Of a stretch of 25,386 nucleotides of DNA, positions 1-7,831 are shown in pieces. Position numbers and translations under genes: made by a program. The notes beneath the pieces were generated by a model. The model made no database searches. It was given only the letters and a program-made list of their open reading frames with translations, and was not told the origin of the DNA. Within the stretch, counting starts at the first letter, position 1. Each line of letters opens with the position of its first letter. The stretch spans positions 1-25,386 of the forward strand of contig JAQWZS010000041.1 of NCBI GenBank assembly GCA_029253325.1, written 5' to 3'. The stretch comes from Bacteroidia bacterium. Its GTDB lineage: Bacteria > Bacteroidota > Bacteroidia > NS11-12g > UBA9320.

Positions 1-90
1 GGAGATTATCCCTTAAGTGATGCCGTTCAAATATCAGATATTCGAGATACTGAAGATTTTTTCAAATTTGCAAGACAACTTACCTCATGA
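1..90 (+). CDS. truB: C-terminal end of probable tRNA pseudouridine(55) synthase TruB (partial)
   Basis: The window opens inside a reading frame of 29 codons that ends with TGA at 88-90. The peptide begins GDYPLSDAVQISDI and ends FARQLTS. A Gly-Asp-Tyr followed by a Leu-Ser-Asp-Ala step is typical of the TruB C-terminal region, after its RR-T motif, and truB directly before ribF is a common bacterial gene pair. TruB makes pseudouridine 55 in the T-loop of tRNAs. The stop overlaps the ribF start as ATGA, which suggests coupled translation. The catalytic domain is outside the window, so the identification rests on a short tail plus gene order and is only probable. Confidence 0.55.
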   Translation, partial: GDYPLSDAVQISDIRDTEDFFKFARQLTS

Positions 91-1016
91 AAGTAGTATA
101 CGACATTGAAGAATTTGACCCTCAAAAACCAGTTGTTCTTACACAAGGAACATTTGATGGAGTACATTTTGGACATCGAAAAATATTAAGACATGTAGTT
201 TCGGAGGCAAGAAAAATAGATGGAGTAAGTGTGTTGCTTACTTTTTATCCTCATCCACGTTTGGTGCTTTATCCAGATGATAATGAGTTAAAACTATTAA
301 CAACTATAGAGGAAAAAGTAGATTTAGTCTCAGCACTTGGGATTAATTATTTAATCATCATACCCTTTACAAAAGAATTGAGTAGGTTGAGAGCTTCAGA
401 TTTTGTGAGAGATATATTAGTTGAGCAGTTGCACATTTCAAAATTAATCATTGGGTATGACCACCGTTTTGGAAGAAATAGAGAGGGAGGATTACAGGAA
501 ATGTCACGATTTGCAGAAACCTATAATTTTGATTTAGAGGAAATTCCACCTCAAGATATTGATGACAGCATTGTAAGTAGTACCAAAATTAGAAAAGCTC
601 TTCTGGAGGGAGATGTTCATCTAGCTAAGGATTATTTAGGTGATTTATATACCATTTCTGGTATGGTAGAAGAGGGGCTTCAACGGGGTACAGCTATAGG
701 TTATCCCACTGCAAATGTTAGGGTTAGCAGTAGTTATAAGTTGATACCTCAAAATGGTGTCTATGCAGTGTGGGTATATGTTGACAAAATAAAATATGCA
801 GGAATGTTAAATATTGGTTACAATCCTACATTTGAAGACAAGAAGTGGAGCATGGAAGTTCATATTCTTAATTTTAATAAGAATATTTATCACCATAAGA
901 TTTTAATCTCATTTTGTTCTCGAATTAGGGAAGAGATGAAGTTTGAAAATGTAACTTCATTAGTAAACCAATTAACTAAAGATGAGAAAAAAGTTAGATC
1001 GATACTTGAAGTATAG
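87..1016 (+). CDS. ribF: Bifunctional riboflavin kinase / FAD synthetase
   Basis: This cytoplasmic enzyme phosphorylates riboflavin to FMN and then adenylates FMN to FAD. The N-terminal nucleotidyltransferase domain (about residues 15-180) shows GTFDGVHFGH at 21-30, the HIGH-like nucleotide-binding motif, then GYDHRFG and a SSTKIR element. The C-terminal riboflavin kinase domain (about 185-305) shows GYPTAN near 205-210, an NGVYAV strand, NIGYNPTF and a final EEMKF helix. At 309 residues it has the usual family length. The ATG overlaps the preceding stop by four bases, and its 3' end overlaps the next gene by 35 bases. It supplies the FMN and FAD needed by the Na+-NQR encoded further on, although it is not in that operon. 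Confidence 0.97.
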   Translation: MKVVYDIEEFDPQKPVVLTQGTFDGVHFGHRKILRHVVSEARKIDGVSVLLTFYPHPRLVLYPDDNELKLLTTIEEKVDLVSALGINYLIIIPFTKELSRLRASDFVRDILVEQLHISKLIIGYDHRFGRNREGGLQEMSRFAETYNFDLEEIPPQDIDDSIVSSTKIRKALLEGDVHLAKDYLGDLYTISGMVEEGLQRGTAIGYPTANVRVSSSYKLIPQNGVYAVWVYVDKIKYAGMLNIGYNPTFEDKKWSMEVHILNFNKNIYHHKILISFCSRIREEMKFENVTSLVNQLTKDEKKVRSILEV

Positions 1017-1845
1017 CCTAGTTTTAGGGTTCTGTTTTTCATTCTTTACGGTACTTTCTCAACAAGATACTTCAAAATTAGACTCACTGCCATTAGCTTA
1101 TTCATCAGTAGATTTAGCACCTGCTCAGTCTATCTATGGTCGAAGTTGGGATCACAGTAATGTTGATCTTCCAAAATATGATCATGAACAAATGAAATTG
1201 GGATACCATATAGATTTGATAGACTCTAGTTGTGGTTATGTTCATCCATTTGAGGGCAGAGTGACAAGTAAATATGGTTGGAGAAGAAGCCGTTGGCACA
1301 AAGGAATTGATATAGATCTAGAAATTGGAGATCCTGTTTACTCCGCATTTGACGGAGTGGTGAGGATTCAAAGATACAATAGGGGTGGGTTTGGTAATTA
1401 TGTTATGATTAGACATTACAACGGAGTGGAAACGTTGTATGCTCATTTATCAAAAGCACTAGTTAGGGTTAATCAATCAGTTAGGGCTGGGGATATTATT
1501 GGTTACGGAGGAAGCACTGGAAGAAGTACAGGCTCTCATTTACATTTTGAAGTTCGTCTGATGGGTCAAGCTTTTGATCCTGCAAGAATTATTGATTTCA
1601 ATACTTTTCAGCTTAAAGATTCACAGATTTTTGTGAATCACACTTGGTTTCCTTATATCAAAAATGGGAATCCAAGGAATCAGGTATACCCTGCATATGC
1701 TAAACGTTACCATCGAATTCGTTCAGGAGATACCTTGTATGGTTTATCTCTAAAATATGGAACATCAGTGAATACGATTTGCAGGATGAATGGTATTCGA
1801 AGAACTACAGTGCTAAGAATCGGAAGAACCTTGAGAGTAAAATAA
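982..1845 (+). CDS. Exported M23-family murein peptidase with C-terminal LysM domain
   Basis: A 287-residue envelope protein that should cut peptidoglycan cross-links. The N-terminus has basic residues (MRKKLDRYLK) followed by a hydrophobic stretch to about residue 26, consistent with a signal peptide. The LytM/M23 domain (about residues 90-205) has the zinc ligands in order: HKGID with H106 and D110, then HLHFE with H186 and H188, plus the family segment VETLYAHLS. Residues 242-286 form one LysM peptidoglycan-binding module, opening with RSGDTLYGLS. The start lies inside ribF, so the two genes overlap by 35 bases in different frames and are probably co-transcribed. The gene converges with gldD at a six-base gap and no terminator is visible. 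The exact bond cut and any division role are not shown by the sequence. Confidence 0.93.
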   Translation: MRKKLDRYLKYSLVLGFCFSFFTVLSQQDTSKLDSLPLAYSSVDLAPAQSIYGRSWDHSNVDLPKYDHEQMKLGYHIDLIDSSCGYVHPFEGRVTSKYGWRRSRWHKGIDIDLEIGDPVYSAFDGVVRIQRYNRGGFGNYVMIRHYNGVETLYAHLSKALVRVNQSVRAGDIIGYGGSTGRSTGSHLHFEVRLMGQAFDPARIIDFNTFQLKDSQIFVNHTWFPYIKNGNPRNQVYPAYAKRYHRIRSGDTLYGLSLKYGTSVNTICRMNGIRRTTVLRIGRTLRVK

Positions 1846-1851
1846 GTTTAC

Positions 1852-2418
1852 TTAATAAAAGTTGATGCTTTGAATGCTTTTAAGAATATCCTTATTAATG
1901 AAATTATAAATAGGTAGAATACTATCTCTATTTGTTCTAGAATTAAAGTAGAATGACCCTCTTAAAAAATGATTTTGACCATCTGAAACAAAGAAATTAA
2001 AAGGTGTAGCTGTTTTTCCTTGAAGATCGTATATCATGCCATATAGTCCTTTAGCAGTATCGCTAATTTCTCGTTCTACAATTTCTTCTGCTCTTTGCAA
2101 ATGAGGCTTAAAAACCAATCTATAGGCGTCTTCAGTCAGGCTATCTAAGTCATGCTGACCTTGAATAGGGATATAGCTTAGATGAAGAGTAGCGTCGAAC
2201 TGACTGAAATTGACATTATACCAACAGTTTCTATTTTCAGAGGGATAAGGAGTTAATGTGCTATATTTTGGTATATAAATCGAAAATGGACAAGCAGTGT
2301 TGGCGAGGGTAATACCAGATTCTGGATAGTTTATTTTAGGATATGCTTTTGGCTTTGGGGTGTAATTTGAACAGCCAATTAAAAACAAAAGACCTATAAA
2401 GAATGAAAGTTTATGCAT
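1852..2418 (-). CDS. gldD: Gliding motility lipoprotein GldD
   Basis: GldD is a lipoprotein needed for gliding and T9SS function in flavobacteria, but its biochemical role is unknown. I chose the ATG at 2418, giving 188 residues. It yields a compact lipoprotein signal, MHKLSFFIGLLFLIGC, with lipobox LIGC. An upstream in-frame TTG at 2430 would add four residues. After the lipid-anchored Cys come the family's PKPKAYPKI-YP segment, the CPFS motif and an N-C-W pair (ENRNCW), then YGMIYD and a FLRGSFYF strand near the C-terminus, all of which I recognise from Flavobacterium GldD. The start overlaps the gldE stop, matching the usual gldE-gldD pairing and implying coupled translation. Confidence 0.93.
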   Translation of the reverse strand: MHKLSFFIGLLFLIGCSNYTPKPKAYPKINYPESGITLANTACPFSIYIPKYSTLTPYPSENRNCWYNVNFSQFDATLHLSYIPIQGQHDLDSLTEDAYRLVFKPHLQRAEEIVEREISDTAKGLYGMIYDLQGKTATPFNFFVSDGQNHFLRGSFYFNSRTNRDSILPIYNFINKDILKSIQSINFY

Positions 2419-3805
2419 TATCCTTGCCAATATCTCTTGTGATTTTTAGTTTAACTCTTTTAATCTTTCGATTATCCGCACTTTCAATGGTGAAAACCAT
2501 TTCTTGAAAATTTATGGTATCGCCAATGGATGGAATTTTCTTATGAATTTCTAAAATTAATCCACCAATAGTATCGGCATCTTCTTTAACTCTTTCAAAA
2601 TAATCAAGAGGAAGGTCTAAAATTTTTATGATGTCATGAAGAGCAGTTATTCCTTCAAATACAAATGTATCATTGTCTAATTTTGAAAATGCAAGATCCT
2701 CTTCATCAAATTCATCTTTGATTTCTCCAAAAACTTCTTCTAAGATATCTTCCATAGTAACAATCCCGCTAGTGCCTCCATATTCATCAACAACTATGGC
2801 CATATGAACTCTCTTTTCTTGGAATTCCTCCAAAAGGTCATCAATTTTCTTGTGTTCAGGGACAAATAGTGTAGGACGAATAAGATGATGCCAATCAAAT
2901 TCTTTTTGTTCATGAATATGAGGTAGCAAATCTTTAATGTAAAGGATCCCCTTGACTTGATCAAAGTTCTCTTCATAGATTGGGATACGGCTATAAGTCC
3001 ATTTAATTGCCGTGTTTAATAGCTCATTAGATGGAGTTTGCATTTCTAGACAATTAACTTCCGTTCGAGGTTTCATAATTTGTTTGACACTAGTATTGCC
3101 AAAACTTATTAGGCCTTTAAGAATGTGTTTCTCTTCAATCTCTTTATTTTTATCAGCGATATCAATAGCTTGGCTGATTTCTTCAACAGAAATATTGTGT
3201 TGTCTGCTCTTCAGATAACGATCAAATATTGATGAGCTCTTGACTAAAAGGATGATAAGTGGTTTGAAAACAATGTAGCAAACATTTAATGGTTTGGACA
3301 TTAAACGAACGATTCTTAAATTGTTTTGAGTGGCATATATTTTTGGAATAATTTCACCGAACAATACAATCAAAAAGGTGATAAATACTACTTGGAATAA
3401 AAAATTTAGGTTAATAAATCCAAATTGTGTTTGAATAGATTCGAACTGGAACAAATTACTAAATAAGTAACTAGAATATATCACTATAAATATATTTACT
3501 AGATTATTCATTAACAGTATGGTAGCTAATAGCCTGCGGGTTGCAGTATGGCGGTCTGGGTCATTAATTAGATTTAATGCAGTATGACTTTCAGGAGAAT
3601 CCTCATCGTTTAGCTCGGCCAGATTTTCAGGGCTGAGACTAAAAAAAGCATTTTCTGAACAAGAAAAAAGAGCTGATATTACTAGAAAAAGTAGAATGAT
3701 TAATAAACCAATTAACAAAGAAGTAATGGATAAATTAATTTCTGCTGTGAACAAGGATTGAAGCAGTGATTCAAAGTGTTGATAAGGATCGGGGTCGCTT
3801 TTCAA
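2411..3805 (-). CDS. gldE: Gliding motility-associated protein GldE (CNNM / CBS / CorC family)
   Basis: A 464-residue inner-membrane protein of the hemolysin C/CorC family, whose members are linked to divalent-cation transport. In gliding bacteria GldE works with GldD. A DUF21/CNNM membrane domain (about residues 20-200) has hydrophobic segments around 24-46, 95-125 and 130-160. Two CBS domains follow (about 240-295 and 310-370). The second contains the marker YGGTSGIVTMEDILEEV. A C-terminal CorC/HlyC domain (about 380-455) contains ADTIGGLI. The start is TTG at 3805: the frame is closed just upstream by a TAA and no ATG lies near. It sits 15 bases after ssb, in the order mutY-ssb-gldE-gldD. 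Confidence 0.92.
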   Translation of the reverse strand: MKSDPDPYQHFESLLQSLFTAEINLSITSLLIGLLIILLFLVISALFSCSENAFFSLSPENLAELNDEDSPESHTALNLINDPDRHTATRRLLATILLMNNLVNIFIVIYSSYLFSNLFQFESIQTQFGFINLNFLFQVVFITFLIVLFGEIIPKIYATQNNLRIVRLMSKPLNVCYIVFKPLIILLVKSSSIFDRYLKSRQHNISVEEISQAIDIADKNKEIEEKHILKGLISFGNTSVKQIMKPRTEVNCLEMQTPSNELLNTAIKWTYSRIPIYEENFDQVKGILYIKDLLPHIHEQKEFDWHHLIRPTLFVPEHKKIDDLLEEFQEKRVHMAIVVDEYGGTSGIVTMEDILEEVFGEIKDEFDEEDLAFSKLDNDTFVFEGITALHDIIKILDLPLDYFERVKEDADTIGGLILEIHKKIPSIGDTINFQEMVFTIESADNRKIKRVKLKITRDIGKDNA

Positions 3806-3820
3806 TGGTGTGATTTTGGA

Positions 3821-4270
3821 TTAAAATGGTAAGTCGTCATCTCCGCTATCGATGATAGTATCTACGGCATCTTCATTCTGTTTAGCAATTGACTGACTGG
3901 ATTCTTGAGGTCTTGTTGGAGCTGAGCCAGTTTCATTTGAACTTCCACTAGCCTTGTCCATCATATTCATGGTTGTAACTCTTATACGTGTTGTATATCT
4001 TTTAATGCCATCTTTTTCCCACTCTTCGGTTTTTAGTTTACCTTCTACATATACTAAAGATCCTTTTTTGAGGTATTTTTCAGCTACTTTAGCTAATCCA
4101 TCCCACATTTCAAGATTGTGCCATTCTGTGGTTTCAACTCTGTTTCCGTTTCTGTCATTGTATCGTTCGTTAGTTGCTAATGTAAGGTTGGCAACAACTC
4201 TATCTTTATCTAGGTATTTAACTTCAGGATCTTTGCCAAGGTGTCCGATTAATGTTACTTTATTGATCAT
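3821..4270 (-). CDS. ssb: Single-stranded DNA-binding protein
   Basis: A 149-residue SSB that coats single-stranded DNA during replication, recombination and repair. The OB-fold occupies residues 1-105: it opens with MINKVTLIGHLGKDPE and carries TTEWHNLEMW, LKKGSLVYVEGKL and the final RVTTMNMMD strand. Residues 106-140 are a low-complexity linker rich in Ser, Thr, Gln and Asn. The acidic tail DDDLPF is the conserved tip that recruits partner repair proteins. Its ATG lies within the last codons of mutY (11-base overlap), so the two are probably coupled, and gldE follows after 15 bases. Confidence 0.97.
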   Translation of the reverse strand: MINKVTLIGHLGKDPEVKYLDKDRVVANLTLATNERYNDRNGNRVETTEWHNLEMWDGLAKVAEKYLKKGSLVYVEGKLKTEEWEKDGIKRYTTRIRVTTMNMMDKASGSSNETGSAPTRPQESSQSIAKQNEDAVDTIIDSGDDDLPF

Positions 4271-5306
4271 GGGTTATATTTTTTAAATAATTCTGTGTTA
4301 AAATACTTGTAGGGTACTTAGTACTCATCTCTGTCAATGGTATTTCAAATATATTGTTTTTTGAAAAAACGGGCTGTGTGTCCACGTATATTGTGTAAAA
4401 AATTGCGTCAATTTTACGATGGGATAATATGTGTTTTGATTCATATTTATCCAATATTTTGAAGTTGGAGGTATTCTCTAGGAAGTTATCTAAAAATTTA
4501 GCAATTTCATTTGGGCCGATATATTTTTCAATCAATGGGAATTGATATAGATTTTTCCAAATACCTTCAGTCCTTTGCTGTATGAAGGTGTTTTTTTTGA
4601 AAATTAAGCATAGATAAGTATGTTTGATTTTGAGAACTTTAGTCTTCCCTTTTTTTAATGGTATACTCTCAACTTTATTTATTCTATTAGCTTCACATTT
4701 GCTATTAAATATGCAAGTTGAACATTTGGGTTTTTTTGGTGTACAATGTGTGGCACCAAATTCCATGATGGCTTGATTAAAAAGGCCTGGATTATCTTGG
4801 CTGAATACAAGATTAAGGGCTTCTGTAACTTCTTTTTTCCCTTGTGAGGTGTCAATGGGCTTTTCAATTCCAAAAAGTCTGCTGATCACTCGGTATACAT
4901 TTCCATCTAGGACAGGGTAAGCTAAGCCAAAGGCAAAGCTTGCAATTGCTGCTGCAGTATATTCTCCTATTCCTTTAAGTGCTATTATTTCTGAATAGTT
5001 GCTTGGAAAATTACCGTGGTATTTATCGACAATAATTTTAGCAGTTTGATGCATGTTACGAGCTCTGGAATAGTATCCTAAGCCTTGCCATAATAATAAA
5101 ATATCTTGTTCATTTGCACTTGCCAGATCATTTATTGTAGGGTAGTGATGAGTAAATCGCTCAAAATATGGTAGACCTTGTTGAACACGAGTTTGTTGAA
5201 GAATAATTTCTGAGAGCCATATTTTATACGGATCAGATGTGTTACGCCAAGGTAATTCTCTTTTATTCAGTTGGTACCAATTGATAAGTAAATTGCTTGT
5301 GTTCAA
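4260..5306 (-). CDS. mutY: A/G-specific adenine DNA glycosylase MutY
   Basis: MutY removes adenine mispaired with 8-oxoguanine. From the chosen start, the glycosylase core has the catalytic Glu in WLSEIILQQTRV (E33), a helix-hairpin-helix LKGIGEYTAAAI, the catalytic Asp in VLDGNVYRV, and four iron-sulfur cysteines spaced C-x6-C-x2-C-x5-C (CTPKKPKC, then CSTC, then CIFNSKC). The C-terminal third is a diverged NUDIX-like domain that reads 8-oxoG, with SHRKIDAIFY. I chose TTG at 5306 (348 residues) because it starts at MNTSNLLINWYQ, where family members begin. A longer frame to a TTG at 5387 would add 27 unrelated residues and run across the promoter of the divergent HU gene. It heads the mutY-ssb-gldE-gldD cluster. 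The start is uncertain, the identity is not. Confidence 0.93.
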   Translation of the reverse strand: MNTSNLLINWYQLNKRELPWRNTSDPYKIWLSEIILQQTRVQQGLPYFERFTHHYPTINDLASANEQDILLLWQGLGYYSRARNMHQTAKIIVDKYHGNFPSNYSEIIALKGIGEYTAAAIASFAFGLAYPVLDGNVYRVISRLFGIEKPIDTSQGKKEVTEALNLVFSQDNPGLFNQAIMEFGATHCTPKKPKCSTCIFNSKCEANRINKVESIPLKKGKTKVLKIKHTYLCLIFKKNTFIQQRTEGIWKNLYQFPLIEKYIGPNEIAKFLDNFLENTSNFKILDKYESKHILSHRKIDAIFYTIYVDTQPVFSKNNIFEIPLTEMSTKYPTSILTQNYLKNITHDQ

Positions 5307-5325
5307 ATCTTCTTCAAAAAAACAG

Positions 5326-5340
5326 ATATTGATCCAATAT
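5326..5340. repeat. Short perfect inverted repeat between mutY and the HU gene
   Basis: ATATTG-ATC-CAATAT: six-base arms with a three-base spacer, placed between the divergent mutY and HU-type genes and covering the TTG that would serve as a distant -33 element for the HU promoter. It could be an operator, but arms this short and AT-rich can arise by chance. Confidence 0.35.
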
Positions 5341-5354
5341 TTGTGAAAAAAAAT

Positions 5355-5362
5355 TACTTTTG
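5355..5362 (+). promoter_or_regulatory. Bacteroidota -7 box ahead of the HU-type gene
   Basis: TACTTTTG is an exact match to the Bacteroidota -7 consensus TAnnTTTG. It lies 25 bases before the ATG at 5388, leaving a leader of roughly 20 bases. The nearest upstream TTG (5329-5331) is 23 bases away, at the loose end of the usual spacing near 19. Confidence 0.6.
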
Positions 5363-5387
5363 CGTAATAACCTAAATTTTTGCACAA

Positions 5388-5666
5388 ATGACCAAAGCAG
5401 AAGTAATTAACGAGATTTCAGAACGAACAGGAGTTGAAAAAGCAATTGTTCAAGAAACGGTAGAATGCTTTTTTAAAGTAGTCAAAGGTTCTTTGGTTAA
5501 TAACGAAAATGTTTATTTTAGAGGTTTTGGAAGTTTTACGGTTCAAAAAAGAGCTAAAAAAGTAGCAAGGAATATTTCTAAAAACACTCAAATAACTATT
5601 CCTGCTCATAACATCCCCAAGTTTAAGCCAGCAAAAACTTTTGTAGAAAAGGTTAAAAAGGGATAG
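5388..5666 (+). CDS. HU/IHF-family DNA-binding protein
   Basis: A 92-residue nucleoid protein that bends DNA as a dimer. It shows the full HU fold: N-terminal helices (MTKAEVINEISERTG), the NVYFRGFGSFTV beta strand with the GFGSF hallmark, a beta arm of basic residues (KKVARNISKNTQI) and the closing PKFKPAKTFVEKV. In this family the arm tip is usually a Pro that inserts between bases: IPAHNIPKFKP supplies candidate prolines. HU and IHF subunits cannot be told apart reliably here, so no symbol is given. It has its own TAnnTTTG promoter and is followed after 20 bases by a TPR gene, suggesting a shared transcript. Confidence 0.94.
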   Translation: MTKAEVINEISERTGVEKAIVQETVECFFKVVKGSLVNNENVYFRGFGSFTVQKRAKKVARNISKNTQITIPAHNIPKFKPAKTFVEKVKKG

Positions 5667-5686
5667 TACGCTAAATTTAAAATCTA

Positions 5687-6145
5687 TTGAAAAATAATTC
5701 GTCTATTTCCAATACCTTAATTATTGTGTTGGGAATTTTACTTACTATCATACTTGCAATTTCTGGTTTTAAAACTAGTGTAAAAGAGGTAACTGTTTCA
5801 GATCCTCATGGCAACTCAAAGGTTGATTTGTCAAGCACCGAAATGACAAAGGATATAGATTTAGGTAGCGATGAAGAAATTGATTTAGCGTTGAAAAATA
5901 TTGAAAAAGGGAAGTCTAGTGGGGATATGTCACTTGTTATGAATGAGGGTATTATGAAGCTTTTGGCAGTAACTAGAAAGGATAGCAACAATATACGTGC
6001 TATATACTATCTAGGGTTGTTTTCGCTTGAATCAGGGCAACTTGAAAAAGCTGAAAAAAGATTTGAAAAATTAGTATCTTTGCAGCCCCAAAACGAGGAG
6101 TATGAAAATACTCTTAAGGAAATAAGAAATCAAATAGGAAAATAA
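5687..6145 (+). CDS. Membrane-anchored TPR-repeat protein
   Basis: A 152-residue protein of unknown function. A hydrophobic segment at about residues 9-27 (NTLIIVLGILLTIILAISG), with no clear cleavage site, suggests an N-terminal membrane anchor. Residues 28-95 are charged, with many Ser, Asp and Lys. Residues 98-148 form one to one and a half TPR helices: RAIYYLGLFSLESGQ and LEKAEKRFEKLVSLQP fit the TPR pattern of small residues and a closing Pro. The start is TTG at 5687, 20 bases after the HU stop. It sits between HU and the small basic protein, and I recall small TPR proteins of this kind near rng in other Bacteroidota. The role is unknown, probably as a protein-interaction module. Confidence 0.8.
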   Translation: MKNNSSISNTLIIVLGILLTIILAISGFKTSVKEVTVSDPHGNSKVDLSSTEMTKDIDLGSDEEIDLALKNIEKGKSSGDMSLVMNEGIMKLLAVTRKDSNNIRAIYYLGLFSLESGQLEKAEKRFEKLVSLQPQNEEYENTLKEIRNQIGK

Positions 6146-6158
6146 ACTATAAAATATT

Positions 6159-6251
6159 ATGCCAAGCGGTAAAAAAAGAAAAAGACATAAAATAGCTACA
6201 CATAAGCGAAAAAAACGTCTGAGAAAAAACAGACACAAGAAAAAGAAATAA
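6159..6251 (+). CDS. Thirty-residue, extremely basic conserved-type small protein
   Basis: ATG at 6159 opens a 30-codon frame ending in TAA at 6249-6251. The peptide begins MPSGKKRKRHKIATHKRK and is more than half Lys, Arg and His, with no acidic residue. It fits exactly in the 123-base gap between the TPR gene and the RNase E/G gene, 13 bases after one and 17 before the other, so it looks like an operon member and not chance. Very short, Lys/Arg-rich, acid-free proteins are typically ribosomal (such as bL34, bL36, THX) or RNA-binding, and the neighbours act on RNA and ribosomes. I recall near-identical peptides in other Bacteroidota annotated only as hypothetical. Ribosomal association is an inference. 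Confidence 0.78.
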   Translation: MPSGKKRKRHKIATHKRKKRLRKNRHKKKK

Positions 6252-6268
6252 CTTAATTCTTAAGAAAT

Positions 6269-7831
6269 ATGACCTACGAAATGATTATAGACGTAGGGCG
6301 TGAAGGAGAAAGAATAGCTCTTCTTAAGGATAAGAAACTTGTTGAATTACACCAAGAAAAGTCCGATTCTGGAAACTTTCTGGTTGGTGAAATTTATTTA
6401 GGTACTGTAAAGAAAATAATGCCTGGTCTAAATGCTGCTTTTGTAGACGTTGGCCATGAGAAAGATGCATTTTTACACTATCATGATTTAGGTCCATATA
6501 TTAAATCTTGGTTAAAGATAACTAAGGACTCAATGAATGGCAAACGAAAAGATGGTGATTTATCACAGTTTGATTTAGAGCCTGAAACAGTTAAGACGGG
6601 TAAAATCAACCAGATTTTAAAACGAAATCAACAAATTCTTGTCCAGATTGCAAAAGAGCCAATCTCTTCCAAAGGCCCTCGATTAACTACTGAAATCTCT
6701 ATTGCTGGGCGGTACTTTATTCTTGTTCCTTTTTATGACACAGTAAATGTTTCAAAAAAAGTAAGCACATTTGATGAGCGTAAAAGGCTAAAAAATTTAG
6801 GAAATAGTCTTAAAACACCCAAACTAGGTTTAATTTGTAGAACGGCTGCAGAACAAAAAGGTGGACAAGATTTACACCAGGACATTTTAGAACTTCAAAA
6901 AAAATGGAATGATATCTTTCTGAAGTTACCCTCTGCTTCTCCTAGAGACCGTGTTCATGGGGAAGCTCAAAAAAGCTTTACCATACTCAGAGATCTACTT
7001 AGCTATGATTTTACCAATATTACTGTAAATCAAAAAATGTTGTACGAGGATATGAAATCTCATTTGTCCAACATTGATAAGAAACTTGTTAAGGTTTTAA
7101 AGTACTATTCGGGTAAAGAAGATATTTTTAGCCATTATAGTATAGATAAACAAATTCAAAGTTCATTTGGTAAGACAGTGTCTTGCCCAGGAGGATCTTA
7201 TCTGATTATTGAACATACTGAAGCACTGCATTCAATTGATGTTAATAGTGGAAGTAAACAAGCTCGTTCTTCTAATCAAGAAGAGAATGCTTTGGCTACT
7301 AACCTAGATGCAGCAAAAGAAATAGCAAGACAATTACGCCTTCGCGATATGGGTGGTATTGTGGTCATTGATTTTATAGATTTACGAACTCCAAATTTCA
7401 AAAGGCAGTTGTTCAATACACTTCGTGATGCAATGGAGGATGACAAAGCCAAGCACACTATTTTGCCTATGAGTAAGTTTGGTTTGATTCAGATTACTAG
7501 ACAAAGGGTGAGGCCAGAGATGTCAATTAAGACAGCTGAAAAATGCCCCACATGCTCTGGAACAGGTTCTATAGTTTCCAGTGTGATGATAGTTGACAAT
7601 ATTGAAAAGCATCTTGATCATTTGTTTGCTACAGCACCATATAAACAAATTACAATTATTACCAATCCTTATCTTGCAGCATACTTATTAAAAGGAGTAC
7701 CTTCTATGCGAATGAAATGGTACTTTAAGTATAAGAAATGGGTTAATGTCAAATCAGATATTAAGTATGGAATGTTGGCTTATAGTTTCTTTGATAAGAA
7801 TAATGAACTTATTGATATAGATATTCCTTAA
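6269..7831 (+). CDS. rng: Ribonuclease E/G family endoribonuclease
   Basis: A 520-residue single-strand endoribonuclease for rRNA maturation and mRNA decay. The length matches RNase G or short bacteroidal RNase E/G forms that lack the degradosome scaffold tail. The S1 RNA-binding domain (about residues 36-125) begins GEIYLGTVKKIMPGLNAAFV. The catalytic DNase I-like domain carries the two metal-binding Asp regions: HSIDVNSG and MGGIVVIDFIDL. The Zn-link comes after with CPTCSGTGS, as in RNase G and E. A small C-terminal domain completes it. The ATG at 6269 follows the 30-residue basic gene, and rlmH starts directly after the stop with no gap, so the group is probably one transcript devoted to RNA and ribosome maturation. 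Confidence 0.95.
   Translation: MTYEMIIDVGREGERIALLKDKKLVELHQEKSDSGNFLVGEIYLGTVKKIMPGLNAAFVDVGHEKDAFLHYHDLGPYIKSWLKITKDSMNGKRKDGDLSQFDLEPETVKTGKINQILKRNQQILVQIAKEPISSKGPRLTTEISIAGRYFILVPFYDTVNVSKKVSTFDERKRLKNLGNSLKTPKLGLICRTAAEQKGGQDLHQDILELQKKWNDIFLKLPSASPRDRVHGEAQKSFTILRDLLSYDFTNITVNQKMLYEDMKSHLSNIDKKLVKVLKYYSGKEDIFSHYSIDKQIQSSFGKTVSCPGGSYLIIEHTEALHSIDVNSGSKQARSSNQEENALATNLDAAKEIARQLRLRDMGGIVVIDFIDLRTPNFKRQLFNTLRDAMEDDKAKHTILPMSKFGLIQITRQRVRPEMSIKTAEKCPTCSGTGSIVSSVMIVDNIEKHLDHLFATAPYKQITIITNPYLAAYLLKGVPSMRMKWYFKYKKWVNVKSDIKYGMLAYSFFDKNNELIDIDIP

Noticed and set aside
1840..1860. Bidirectional terminator between the convergent peptidase and gldD genes
   Set aside because: The gap is only six bases and no complementary arms are visible around it.
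5307..5387. N-terminal extension of MutY from a TTG at 5387
   Set aside because: The 27 extra residues have no resemblance to MutY, which begins at the residues just after 5306, and the stretch contains the -7 box of the HU gene on the other strand.
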